This document shows positions 24,223 to 36,505 of a stretch of 64,000 nucleotides of DNA, piece by piece (within the stretch, counting starts at the first letter, position 1; the number at the start of each line of letters is the position of its first letter). Origin of the DNA: Cymbidium sinense (lineage: Eukaryota > Streptophyta > Magnoliopsida > Asparagales > Orchidaceae); the NCBI GenBank assembly GCA_021442155.1, contig CM038214.1:23709808-23773807 (forward strand), written 5' to 3'. The position numbers and the translations under genes were made by a program. The notes under the pieces are model-generated. The model did no database searches. It saw only the letters and a list, made by a program, of their open reading frames with translations, and was not told the origin of the DNA.

Positions 24223-27200
24223 TAGGATTGAAATTATCATTAACTATTTAATTTTACTATTCATCAATTTAATAATTATTTAATTCATTAAAGAGGGTAA
24301 TTAAGATTGAAAGTCCAAATTCTTTAAATAACATGGTAAATAATTCTAAGAAAATTATGAGAGGTGAGAACATTTCATGGAATCATCCCACCAAGTTTAA
24401 AATTAATTAGCCATGAAATTTGGCCTTAATTAGGGTAATTAATCTAAGCTTTAAACTTTAATTAAGCACTATTCATTGGGCATAAATTATGAATTTTATT
24501 TTTTTAAATTCTCCTATGTCTAACATTTTTAAAATGAGTTTATTTGCACTTTTGGATTCCACTATAATTAGTTATAATTTTTTGAAGTTCTGGCCATTTA
24601 CTTATATTTTTTAAGCCTAATTAACCCTTTAAATCATGGGTACCACACAGATGCTAATGCAGCAGTACTTTTCATATGGCACTACAGTATTGGTTACTTA
24701 AATCATATGCCCAACAACTGACTCAGTGGTGGTAGATGTAATTTCATCTCGACCATTTGATCTTGGATTGGACAGCTGAGCTTAATCCCGATTTCATAAG
24801 GGCTAAATCAAAATTTCTAATGTGATTAATCACAACCATCCATTCTAATTATGTGGAATGAATAGTCAATGATTTGTCATCCTATCATCACTTGATCTAA
24901 GCTACCAAAGATGATTTGATAGGAAAATCAACTCCAAAATGATAAATGAATGAATCTAGAAAAATCCTATAGTGGAGAGTGCATGAAGACTCAAATCACT
25001 TCAAAAAAGACCAACACCTAGGGCCCAAAGTTATGATTGCCAGATTTTTACCTAACCAGAGCTATAGACTAGTAGTCTGCCTATAGAGGTAGCTTTCATC
25101 TTCAAAAGATGAAGCCATACTGAGAAGATCATGAGTTGCCTCCCAAAATATTGCTTTTTGGGCTAAACATGCCACTGTAAAGCTCACCGAGTTGGTCTTG
25201 GGACATCTTATGGTGGTCAAATTGTTTAGAAATGATTCATTTTTGTTCGACAGAGTGAGGTGAAGGTGTGGGAAGAGTTAATTTGAGTTTAGTTTAGTTT
25301 TAAAAAGTTTGGATAGATAGAGCACTCGGGTTCGATCAGGAGCTAGTCTTGTCAACGGTGGAGTGCACAAGGAGCTCGGGGGAAGGTATGAGACTATGTG
25401 CAATGCTCTAAGAAAACTCTATGCTCGGTTTGAATCGATGGGTATGAGTATACTCTCCTAGCTACCTAAACTAAGAGTTGGGATTAGTTTAGCCTTTAGC
25501 ACCATCCGGCTGGGGTAGGTGGCTTGAGATGGTAGGGGATTGCTAAGGGCTAAGGAGAGAGGCTGAGGAAGTGTAGTGGGTTGGCATGAGATGTACACTC
25601 TCCCTTAGGTGGACCAATGGATTGCCATGGGTGAACTCACCCTCTCTTGGTCAAAGGTTGAATCCAATAGCTTTGGGTTAGGTTGGGCCAGTGGTCATCT
25701 TGTCCAAGAAGAGACAAAGGTGGCTGCCATGGGGTAAAAGAGTGGAGAACCCATCCAAGTAAGGATTTTGTCTCATTTAGATGGCTTTGTCAATGGTTTT
25801 GCAACAAACTAGGTTCACCATGGGTTGGGCCAACTTGGGCAGGCCCATGGTGACCCAAGGATGAGTCATGCTAAGTTTGGTTGGGTTTAGCTCAATTTGA
25901 TCCATTTGGGTCAAATCAATCAAGTTGGGCTAACTTGACTATTTTTACTAAATTGGATCAAAGTGATGACTTGGGTAAGTTCAATTGGCCATTTAGAGTG
26001 AACTAGTGTAATTGGTTTGATTTAATTTGGGATAGATATGAATTTGGTCCAAATGGTTCAATTTGGGTCAAATGGGTCATGTTAACCAATTTGACCAAAT
26101 TGGTCAAATTGGCTTAAGCATGGGTTAGTTCTATGTTCAATTGATCATTGGTGATTGATTAGAGTAGTTGATTTGAATTAAATTGAATTATGGAGTGAAT
26201 TGGTTCAATTTGACCCTTTAGTCAAATTGGGCTAAGTGGGCTAATTAGATTAAGTTGACCAAATTGGATCCAATTTAAAGTTGGATTATGTTTAATATTG
26301 AATTAGTTATTGGTTGGAAGAATTGATTTCAACCAATTTGGTTTAAGATGTGATTTGGTTCAATTTAACCCCTTTAGGTCAAATTGGGTCATAGGATCCA
26401 ATTGGCTTAATTAGATTCAATTGATTGTAGTGGTGTGTTCAATCATGACCTACAATCATTAATGGAGGGATTATAAAACTTGATTTGATTCAATGGGAGT
26501 TTAATTAGAGTTTGGTTCAATTACCCCTTTTAGGACACTTTAGGTCAAGTGACTTGGTCATGCCAACTTGGACCAATTAAGGTTATGGATGGTTGGAATA
26601 TATTCGATGATGAATTTGAAGTTGATTGGTGGCTTTGAATGCAATTGATTTATGATTAATTAGGTTTTGGCTCATTTATACCCTTTAGGTCAAATGGGTT
26701 GGTCACCTCCTTTGGTCCAATTGACTTGATTACAAGCGTTAGAGTGGCTTGAAATGATTTAATGAATAATTGAAGTGATTGAGAAAATCAAATTAGACTT
26801 AGTTTGTCTGAATGGGTTTGAATTAAGTCATAGGATCATAGTTGAGTTAACTCAAGTTAAGGTCCAAGTTAATTTGGCTTGGAGCTTGAATTAGAAAAAC
26901 TAATTCAATTAAGATTAAATGAATAGGTTTGAGGTTGGTTTAGCTCCATTTACATGAGCTTAAGTTTGGATGAGTAAATAAGTGTGAGTTTTATTTATTT
27001 ATGTAGGCCATAGGATAGGTGAAACCTATTTGTACTAAGGTGAATTCTAAGATTAGGGTTATGCCCTCTAAGCCTCTAAGCTTAAGTTTAGTATCCTATT
27101 AATCACTAGAAGTGTCCTTGCACTAAGAAAATCTACGTGTCTAGAAGGTTCTTAGATCTAAGATAAGAAAGATTGGTCCTCACTTCGGAAGTGAGGTCAG

Positions 27201-27250
27201 CAATGCCTAGAAGGAAAGTGACTAATTCTGGGAGATCTCACACTATTAAG
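24222..27250 (+). repeat. Dispersed non-coding repeat, copy C (plus)
   Basis: Matches copy B (8.24-11.2 kb) in reverse orientation, from the 'aattaagattgaaag' block near 24.3 kb to 'ggtcctcactt' near 27.17 kb. It includes a tract at 25.8-26.7 kb rich in degenerate 'ttgggtcaaatt' and 'ggtcaaattgg' units. No ORF of note and no RT or gag trace. It starts exactly where the copia element is cut. A poly(A) run lies just beyond its end (27299-27311). Confidence 0.65.
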
Positions 27251-27750
27251 AAATCAAAGAAAAATAAAAGAAAAAATCAAGACAAGTGAAATTAAAGGAA
27301 AAAAAAAAAGAAAAGGTGGGAAAATAAGAAATCAAAAAAAATTTTCCTATAATTTAAGATAATTTAGAATTTAGATCTAAAAAAGATCCAAATCAAAATG
27401 ATATTTAATAAATTTGGAAATCTCATTAGAATTAGATAGTGAAACTCAAGCATCTAAAGATGAACATGAATCATCTACTTATGAAAACTTAAAAAGGTAT
27501 GTGGATACCTTAACTTTTACTCATTTATCTTAACATAAAAATTGCATAACTAGAGATCAAAGTTGCCACTAAACTTTAGGAGAGGTTAAACAATTATCAT
27601 AATTTTATTTTTTTACCTGAATCTTTGAGCTCAAAAGCAGATGTAAATCTTAAAGAGTCATCTTATAAATAAATAATACAACTTCATTTTTACTAGTATC
27701 TTGATTATGCCAAAATAAAGTTATTAATAGTTCAGGGAAAAACTCTCTAG
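27251..27750. other. Unassigned spacer with a weak gag-like frame
   Basis: A-rich DNA. One frame near 27.44-27.53 kb reads acidic residues ('SKDEHESSTYENLKRYVDTL') before stops. This is vaguely gag-like but too short to assign. No other feature seen. Confidence 0.25.
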
Positions 27751-27801
27751 TATATAAAAGACTCATTAGCCTTAGGATTTTTTAAACTGGTCTCTAGTAT
27801 A

Positions 27802-27877
27802 GGTACCTCTGTCACTGGAGTTTAGGAGGAGGTTTAGAAAGTTGTTGTTAACTCTGGTACCTCTGTCACTGGAGTTT
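27802..27877. repeat. Direct duplication, 22 bp, period 54
   Basis: 'ggtacctctgtcactggag' plus ttt is found at 27802 and 27856 without mismatch, inside the mitochondrial-like tract. Confidence 0.95.
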
Positions 27878-28196
27878 GTTACCCTTCATCTATGATTTGT
27901 CTCCCAAATCAATCCATTTCTTTCTTTGGTCTATGAGGAAGTGGATGCTAGCATAGATGTCTTTGTTCTGCTTTCACTTTCAGCTAGAAATAGAGGACTT
28001 TCTCAGCCTAAAAAATTGACTACCCTCTTTTCTATGTTTTAGGATCAGTCAGAAGCCTCTAGTGCTACTGTGCTTTCCAACCCCCAAGACCATTACTTAG
28101 CCTTTCCATTTAGCTAGCTCTTCAACCCTACATAATCGACTACCAACTCGACCATGATGCCAAGTAAGAGTAAGGTCAATTTACTTACAAGACCAA

Positions 28197-28499
28197 GTGA
28201 CTTGTCTAGCTACTATAAGAGGCTTTTTTAGAGAAGAGGGTATGGGCATTCCCTCATGTCAATCAGTTCATAAAGAACAAAGGCCTACGGAGAAAGGATG
28301 CATTCACATTCAAGCAATCCTGAGATTCATATCTCAGGTAGCTCTTTTTCCTTACGCAATGGAGAGAGTCCTAGTAAAAACTATCATCTTTCTTATCTAT
28401 TTTCTCTTTTTTAGTTTCTTTTTATGTTTATGGGGACTTTATTATGTACTCACTTTAGCTTTCTATTATGTTTCCAATGGTATAACCCAGGAAAAGTGA
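28197..28499 (+). other. Unrecognised 100-codon ORF with a hydrophobic C-terminal half
   Basis: An open frame of 100 codons. Residues about 62-95 are strongly hydrophobic and aromatic ('IIFLIYFLFFSFFLCLWGLYY'-like), which could form a membrane segment. I recognise no family. It lies in the mitochondrial-like tract, where chance ORFs of this size are common, so expression is doubtful. A fragment of a mitochondrial membrane-protein gene is possible but unsupported. Confidence 0.2.
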
Positions 28500-31400
28500 T
28501 GAACTTCACATTCACTTTTAGTCTCGCCAAGTTACCTTTCCTCTCTCCTATGTGACATCGAGTGACTAGAAAAGAAAAAAGTAGAAGAGATGGGGCTTCT
28601 ATAGTTGTGGCAATACTGACACTTAGAAAGGACTACAAAGCCAAGTTGGCATACAGTAATGCCACAACAATAACCTTGCAGGGATAAGTGCACCATGTAT
28701 TTGAGATAGGGGCCTCTCAACTCAAGGAAAGATTTATGTTTCACTGAAGCTAGCCAGAGGCTCTATTGAAGGAGGATTGAATGATAGATTAGATTGATCA
28801 ATGTCCAAAGAAAGTCCCAAGGATAATTGTAAGCCCCAACAAATGAGCATTTTCAAGGACTAGGTCTTTTCCCATTACTCAAGCAATCAATATCACCTCA
28901 CCAAAAGGAATGATGACGCTCACCCTCACCAACTCAAAATGCTATACCATATATTTAGCCACTGTAGTTGTCAAATGAAACAACTAGAACAATCACATTC
29001 ACTAAGAATGCCATTCTACGAAAAGATTTGTACTTTGAAATACCTGGTAAACTAGTTTCTATGGTTGCTTCAAATATCTCCTTCACACTACCCAATCTAA
29101 ACTTTTGAGTGTCTGTAGCATCATTGAGTGATCCCCTGAATCCTCCTTAGATGGAATCTTGGGTTTCCTATGATGCATCACTCTACAACTGGATACTGCA
29201 TCTTTCTTAGCATGAGTCCAATTTTTGGGACAACTAAGAAAGAATCTACTGTCTCTTTCTTGACTTTATTTGGAAAGCATTTCTTGCTAGATTAGATTGA
29301 AAGTGATTTGCTGACTAACGTGTTTTCTTGTGCATTTACAACATCCATTGCTTATGACTATATAGATGAAAAAGGATGAAATGGGACCAAGAAGACTGAT
29401 TTGGTTAGCCACCCATACCCACCCTATATCTTTCAGACATAGTCATTTCATCCTTAGCCCGTTGTCCTTTTACTTGCTTACCTTCACTTTCTCTAGAGCT
29501 CTTGCTTTGCTTACTTTTCTAGCTTCTTGGCTTGCCCCAGAATTTACTACACAAATCTAACTAAATGTTAGAGAAAAGCACTCTGTTTATTCTAAAATTT
29601 GTATTGGGGCTTACCAATTCTAGCGCCTCTATCTTTCAAGCACAGTTGAATGAAAATAGCATTTTTTTGGCATATAAAGGGGGAGAATCTATCTATTTAC
29701 TTTATTATTTAAAACTTTGCTTGGAGTTTGATCCTCTTATTCACTCTTTTATTCTATGACCAGAAACACCATACCATGCAACAAATTCCTATCCTTTTCT
29801 TTGGCAGATTCCCACAACTTCCACTATAAACCCATGGCTACCTTCAACTGGAGAAGACAACACATTTTCTAGGCCTAGAGCAATGTCAATATTTCAATGT
29901 CAATGAAAGAACCTATTTAGGAAGTTCTTTGAAACAAGTGAGTGTGGCAATCCTGTCCTATAAAGAATCCATAGAACAGCTTTTTACGATTCTTTAGTTC
30001 ATTAGTGAACTCTCCACTAGCCTTGCCCATTAGTTCCAATTTTTCTTCATCCGCTACAAGACAAGAAAATTGAACAGCTGCGATGAGAACTCTAAGCTCT
30101 AAAAATGGAACTAGTAGCAGAAATGATGGCAACTAAAGCACTGGATAAGATCAAAAAGGTAGAGTAGAACCCCTATTACAAGAACAGTGAATTTACTCAA
30201 AAATGTACTAATAGCAGGGGTTCACATAAATGACTCTATGGATGTCCTCTCCCACTTGAAAGCTAAATAAGGAGAAGAAGTGTCCCAAATCAATGCATTC
30301 CATTCTTAGCAGAGGTTCTTTTCATCTAAGACCTTGAATTGAAGTACTTCATCCACCTTGGAAGAGTGAAATAAATGATCATTCAAAGCAGACCCAAGGA
30401 AGACCAGAAAGTGGTTTAGGATATACTTTAAGTCTGGAAAGGGCTCAATCAAGGGGATAGAGCAAAAAGTTATAGGCTCAGATCTTTGAAAGGTAAAGCT
30501 TGTTGTACGTGTCAAAATGAAAGGTAGAGTTGATATTATGCCACTCTGATCTTTCATTTTTCACCTAAGTAGAATTGGTTTGACATGTTGATGGCATAGA
30601 AGCTGCTCTTGCCAAAGCTCTTCTTCCTTAAGGGCAGGAAAGATATATTACACTCGTATTAGTGCAATGACTAATTTCTACCTACTTCCTTTCCCCTTCT
30701 TTGCCAAAAGTGATAGATTCAGTCTAGGCTGAGCTTAGTCTTCCCTGTAAGAAAAGTAGTGGTCGTGCACTATTATCTTTTCTTTGGCTCATCATTGATC
30801 TATTGGAAAAGAAACACAAAAAGAAGAGAGAATCAGAGGGTAGTTGGTAGTTCACCAGAGGAGTACGGGTCAGCAAAGTGATGAAAGGCTCATTAGAGAT
30901 GCATAACAATGAGTACTTCCTTCACTGTGGGACTAAACTCTGAAAACCTACTTATCATACCAAAAATTTTTGAGTACAACAACTAGCCTTCTTGACTTGC
31001 CCCTTTTGTTGATACCTTTCCCACCAGATTGCTTTCTCAAAAGGAATAGAAAACCCAAAACTATATTGTTCTTCCTTGGAAGAAATGTTGACATGGTGTG
31101 GTTCTTTAGAGAGGAAGGATAAAATAGAATCCAAAAAGAATATAGGCTATATGGAAAAGAGAATTTGAAAAGAGAGGAGGTATATACCGGCTCGACTAAA
31201 AGGAGAGGTGAAAGGATAGAATAGACTTTCCTTTCAATCAAGCATATAGGTTATACGAAATAATATAGCTACTTATTTGTGTTCTCTAATCATATCTGAT
31301 ACTAAAAGAAATCATATACTCTATTTCCTAGTCCATAAAGAATGACAAGATGATATCCAGTAAAAAAACCTAACCCTATCCGAATTGAAGTAAATAAATA

Positions 31401-33589
31401 CATTTTCTACAATTTCCCATGGGGGAATAGAAAATTCTATCTTTTATTTACATAAAGGGAAATGGAGTTTTAAATGAAAGAAGTAGCTATACTTACTGGA
31501 TTGTCAAGAAATCATAAATGAAGTAGCTGCCACTACTTCTTGAATTCCCAAATATGAGTAGATAAGTATTTCTTTCTTTCTATATCACTTCTTTTAAGGC
31601 TATCCATAGGAGGCCCGAGTCTTACTTTTCAAAACTTGAAAAGGAAGAAGAAAGCGCTCTTTCTTATCAAAGAATGGGGCATTGGTCAACCAGATACAGC
31701 TAGCTAGTCAGATGGTTAGGTCAAATCAAGAAGGTTGTGAAGGAATGTTCGCTAAGTAGTGTCAGGTAGCCTAGTCCAATCTGCAAAAGTAGTTCATGGA
31801 ACACTATGTTCCTTATCTATTAATTGTGTAGCTCTTACTAGTAACTAAGATGACTTCCTGTCTTAGTTGTAGAGTGGGTCATCCTTCATTTCATTTATTA
31901 TTTATCTTTAGTTTACTTTTCAACTCATCCTTCTCTTAGAACTATGGTGACTAACCTCACTCTCCATGGTCCAATTAGCAGACCATTTCTTTGTCTCCAC
32001 ACCTCAGGGGTGTGGGGAGTGTTCTACTTTCTATAGGCAGTTCATACAATTGTATGATGTTTCATATTTTGGATCAATGTGTTTGTGATATCACTCATAT
32101 GCCCCTTCTTTGTGTGTGTTTCAAAACCATACTAAAATATGAGTCTCTGATCCCGAGCGATGATAGGGGATCCACCACTAACCAATCCAACTAGTAAGGG
32201 TTTTGTATAATGATAGGTTACCATCTTCCTTCGATCTTTCATTTATCTTTCAGGTCTCTTTCTTTGTGCATAAAGTTTTGATGGTGGAGAGACCCATGTT
32301 ACTAGTTGGTTAAGTTTCTAAGGAAAGAGGGCTTTTGAGCAATCAGTTAAGCTCTTTATGTATTAATGAACAATTAAGTAATATTTCTATAAAAAAAACT
32401 CCTTTATTTTCTAATTGTACTACTTGTGAATAAGGAAAGCATGAAAATGGATATGCGTTAACTGGAGAAAGGTAGCAAGAATATCTTAATTACCAGAAAA
32501 AAAATGAAATACACTGGTATGCTGTGCAGAAAAAATACTACATCATAAAGACTTTCATTATACCTGGCATGGTATAATCTACTCATAGATTCTTCTCATA
32601 TGCATAGATCTAGCTCTAGCTTCTTTCCTTAGTACTCTATCTATAACTATAGCTTGACTGTCCCCATCCAAGGATTAGGGATGCTTATGAAAACTCAAAC
32701 TCTTTTCCCATGCCTTGCATGATTCTAACATCAATCATCTCTATTATAGAACAGTCTAACAAGGTGGATGGAAAATCTGATTGTTCAAGAAAGTGTGTAT
32801 TCAATCAACCAAGCATAGACCGACACCTCTCTTCCTTCTTATAGTTTGAATCAGCGGCTAAGTAAGCATAATTTGTAACCTCGAGTTGTGTAAGAGAACT
32901 AATAAGAAGTCTTCTCATCTTTCAAACACCTTAGTCCTAACAACCTACCAACCTTATTATACTTCTAGACAAGTAAGGAAAGCCATATGCTGGTGTTGAG
33001 TGAATCAAACGGAAGTAAGATAATAAGAAAATAAAGACTTCTCAAAAAAATAATGAAAAAAGCAAAGAGATAAAGAGTGTGTCACTTAATTGCTACTGCT
33101 AAGGTAAACTTAAGCTATGGACTTAGGAAAGAGGGCATCTAGTCTCTTAGCGAAGCTGGTTCTATGGACATGAGTTAGGCATCTTCAATTGAAGAGCAAA
33201 GAATAAGGCCAGACTGTTACCCAGTGGACAAGCTGGCTTTGAATAGGAATGTGATGAATAGATTTAGCCTTTTTAAATAAGGTTTGTAGCGAGCATCATG
33301 TCAGCAACCCTTATGACTATGGGGAACCAATCAAGAATCAGGTAAGAGAAGACTCTTCTAAATAGAAAATCCCTAAATTTTGCTCCTAGTAATATATTGA
33401 AAGCTGCCTCCATTGTAATGGCTTATGTAATCCTAAGTCTAGTACTCACAAAATCAATATCGCAAAGCAGCATTCATCTCGTTGAATTTATTTATAGAAT
33501 TAGATTCAACTAAAAGCAAACCATTACCCAGCCTGGGCAAAAGTACTTTCTTTTTTATTGCATTATCTTTTTCATATTTTCCTAAAGTG

Positions 33590-33800
33590 GGACAAGTGAT
33601 CCTCTATGGACTATGGACAATAATGTCAACAAAACAAGAAATCACTCATCAAATTATAGAACGTAGCTAGGTCATTTGAAAGCCCAAATAGCATGATAAT
33701 GAACTTGTAAAACCATATATAGTAATAGAAGTGGTTTTAGGCTTGTCTCCTTCTGCAATTCTAACTTTCTAATAGCCCACCTAAACCACATAAAAGGACA
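33590..33800 (-). pseudogene. Ty3/gypsy (chromovirus-like) RT fragment
   Basis: On the minus strand, allowing shifts, one reads 'VGY.KVRIAEGDKPKTT', then 'IMLFGLSNDLATFYNLMSDFLF'. These correspond to RT blocks usually written 'GYYQVRIAEGDEPKTT' and 'VMPFGLTNAPATFCNLMNDVLF'. It lies within the mitochondrial-like tract. Either a gypsy piece already resident in the mitochondrial genome came along with the transfer, or a nuclear element inserted later and decayed. The sister tract around it shows no gag, integrase or LTR. Confidence 0.8.
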
Positions 33801-34163
33801 TTGTTTGTGAACAAGTTCTAGATAAAGAATCTTGAATAGAAGAAGTGTAATCGATCTCTCTGTATTGTAATCAAGGTTCTGAATCTAGTGAGGCATCCAA
33901 ATTTGTATCCCTATTTCCTTCCAATGGGCCAAGGGGAATGTCTTCCAGGGAAGGTGAGCTTGCTATCTCAACTAAAAGCACTTCCTTCCATGCCTACCTC
34001 TCTTGGTTGCCAACTTTTATGGCCCGTATGACTTAAAGCAGAAATTTGCTTTTCACTAACAGAATAATAAGCTTCATTTCATCAAACAAATGAGACTTAG
34101 AAAGAGTGGCATGAAAGAAGACTGGGGAGCCTCTTGACCGATCTATCAAAAGGTTAGGTTGCA

Positions 34164-34277
34164 ATTCATCTGTCTCATTTCTATGGTTAGTTTCAACTTT
34201 TGTTGTGAAGAAGATTGGCTAGTTTTTTCTCTATATTCATCTGTCTCATTTCTATGGTTAGTTTCAACTTTTGTTGT
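34164..34277. repeat. Direct duplication, 43 bp, period 71
   Basis: The block beginning 'attcatctgtctcatttc' and ending 'cttttgttgt' occurs identically at 34164-34206 and 34235-34277. Identical copies in otherwise decayed DNA suggest a recent duplication. Confidence 0.95.
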
Positions 34278-35811
34278 TAGGAAAGAAAAGAGTTTGTGTG
34301 CATGTTTTCCTGAATGACTGTGCTATTTCACATAGAGAGCTTTTTCTAGTTGAGCTAAGGCTTTAGTTAATTCCAATCCTAAAGATGACCTTTGCTTATC
34401 TTGTCTAGCCATAATAAGCTGAGCTAGATGGGCCAGAACCTACTCCTTTTCTTTAGGGTTCATACTTATATGTGGGGTGAATATGGAATTAGACTTGAAA
34501 CTAGCATATGCCCTTTCACTTTAGTTCTATAAGATGGACAAATTCTTGCTCTATATGAGCATAGATGTATGATATAGGAATCAGTCAGATAAGACCAAAG
34601 CCTTCCATGGATTATGAACTAGAGTTTTCTAATGAATGAAATGTGAGAGCAGGCCCTACTTGGTTTGCTTGGGTGTAGAAGGGGCACTTGGATCAGGGAA
34701 TAGATTTTTTGATGATTTCAAGGCTAATGAATACCATTCCATTCATTCATTAATTAAGCATAAGCTAGCTCTTACTAACCTAATTCGATTCAAGTACCTT
34801 AGTAGAGGAGTAGAATAGAAATAAGACCAAAAGGATTCTAAAGGGGAAGGGGTTGACAACCCTAGTACTCTATTCTTAGATAGATGATCCTTTATGATCT
34901 GAATCTTGAACACTACTTATCTATATATAGAATATATACATATTAGATATGTCAATCTAAGGCACGCAGTGAAGAAACCATGCAAATTCCTACATCGATT
35001 GATGTGCATAGGAGGAGAGCTTGTCCATCAATTAAATGTGTATGTGAAGTGAAGTTGAGTTGGTCAATTGATCAAACTATGTATAGGGGTAGTCAGGTGA
35101 TATTACCATGTGACGTACTAGACTGACCCAATATATCTACCTTTTTTGGCAACAGAAGATGAGATGTACAAGTAAGACTAGTGTTTTCAATAGCACTATC
35201 ATGCTTGTATAAGCTCTTTTTTCACCAAAGAATTGAGGGGTTTAGTCTTCGAATTCATTGACCGACATCGGAGGGAAAAGAGGAGTTGGGAGCAGAAGGG
35301 AGTAAATTATAGAAAGAGTAGAGATGGATATGGGGATTATAGCTCTGACCATGTCAACTATGATGCTCTTACTGCAGTTCCACCAATGAATGCTAACAAG
35401 TGCTACTTCCTTAACCTCCCTATCTAGGCCCTGTCAAAAAGGACTATAAATGATTTACCATCCATCCCACTTACATAAGTATGTGATCAGATCGGGAAAT
35501 GGATCAAACTGCACAAAATAGTCACCTTGTAATACAGGGGACAATAGTGCTTTGAAAAAGGTTTGAAGCATTGTTGGTGTGTTACATCACAAGGGCAAGA
35601 TGAAATGTGGGGTGTGGGCTCCAATTCCATTCGAAGTAACATAACAAGATTCATTAATGCACAATCTTCAAAACTTCTTGGGATCCTTAGTTTTGGGCAA
35701 AGGTCCCATCCTTCAATATCATGATTAGGTTGACCAGGCCAGATCATAAGTGAAAGAAAATGAACAGGTCAACCAAGTCAATCCTGATCATGAGTGAATA
35801 AAAACTAGAAC

Positions 35812-36190
35812 ATGTACATTGTTGTTTCAGCAAAATACTTGGAATAATTCTACCACTTTTACTAGGAGTAGCCTTTTTAGTATTAACTGAATGTAAGTAA
35901 TGGCTTTTGTGCAACGTTAAAAGGGTCCTAATGTAGTAGGTTCATTTGGATTGTTACAACCTATAGTAGATGGTTTGAAATTCATTCTAAAAGAACCTAT
36001 TTCACCAAGTAATGCTAATTTCCCCCTTTTAAAATGGCTCTAGTTGCTACATTTATATTAAGTCTGGTCGCTCGGGACGTTGAACTAATTGATATGGTAT
36101 GGTATTGTCAAATCCAAACATAAGGCTACTTTATTTTTTTGTCATATCTTTGCTAGGTGTTTATGAAATTATTATAGCGGTCTAGTAATT
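35812..36190 (+). pseudogene. nad1: Nuclear copy of mitochondrial nad1 exon 1, decayed
   Basis: nad1 encodes a membrane subunit of respiratory complex I. In angiosperm mitochondria it is split into exons joined partly by trans-splicing. Exon 1 can be followed along its whole length, from the start region 'atgtacattgttg' (35812), through 'ctttttgtgcaacgt' and the 'aaagaacctatttcaccaagtaa' block (35.98-36.01 kb), to 'gtctagtaatt' (36190), where the exon normally ends. Lesions: one-base losses near 35.83 and 35.895 kb, a TAA stop at 35918-35920 where an Arg codon is expected, and loss of about four bases just before the final 'tctagtaatt'. Many differences are C-to-T or G-to-A, as expected for methylated nuclear DNA. 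The 'gctcggg' codon near 36.07 kb is still CGG, a site usually edited to Trp in RNA, so the source was genomic DNA rather than edited RNA. Confidence 0.9.
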
Positions 36191-36438
36191 AGGGGGCATC
36201 CATTCGGTCACATATGATAGAAGGACCAATGGGTCAAAAATAAGTTTGTGTCGCAGGTGTTGAACTATCTACTCTACACAAGTCTAGGTTTACAGGGCTA
36301 GGGTTCATAAACCCTTTCATTCATAAGCCCTAATCATTTTTTGGGCAGGCGGGATTGAGAAGTGGAAGTCATAAAAAAGAGATTTCTTTTTCTCTTTGCA
36401 CCTCAGATCAATAGGAAAGGTAGCTTGCCAAGCTGGCC

Positions 36439-36440
<2 letters not shown>
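36191..36440 (+). other. Probable 5' part of nad1 intron 1 (trans-spliced group II half-intron), decayed
   Basis: The sequence right after nad1 exon 1 ('agggggcatcc...') continues without a break in texture, and in mitochondria this is where the 5' half of a trans-spliced group II intron begins. I cannot draw the domains with confidence. The assignment rests on position. Confidence 0.45.
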
Positions 36441-36443
<3 letters not shown>

Positions 36444-36487
<44 letters not shown>

Positions 36488-36505
36488 ATGATGATGATGA
36501 TGATG
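36444..36505. repeat. (TA)n followed by (ATG)n microsatellites
   Basis: About 19 TA units (36444-36482) run directly into about eight ATG units ending at 36505. They create false Ile/Tyr and poly-His ORFs on the minus strand. Growth of such a compound repeat is more typical of nuclear than of mitochondrial DNA. Confidence 0.97.

Noticed and set aside
24222..27250. Copy C as an endogenous pararetrovirus
   Set aside because: No movement protein, coat protein, protease or RT trace could be read in any frame. Only non-coding similarity to copies A, B and D was seen.
28532..31241. Several 60-100 codon ORFs on both strands of the mitochondrial-like tract
   Set aside because: No family signature, no codon-use contrast and frequent overlap of opposite strands. 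These are chance ORFs in DNA of higher GC.
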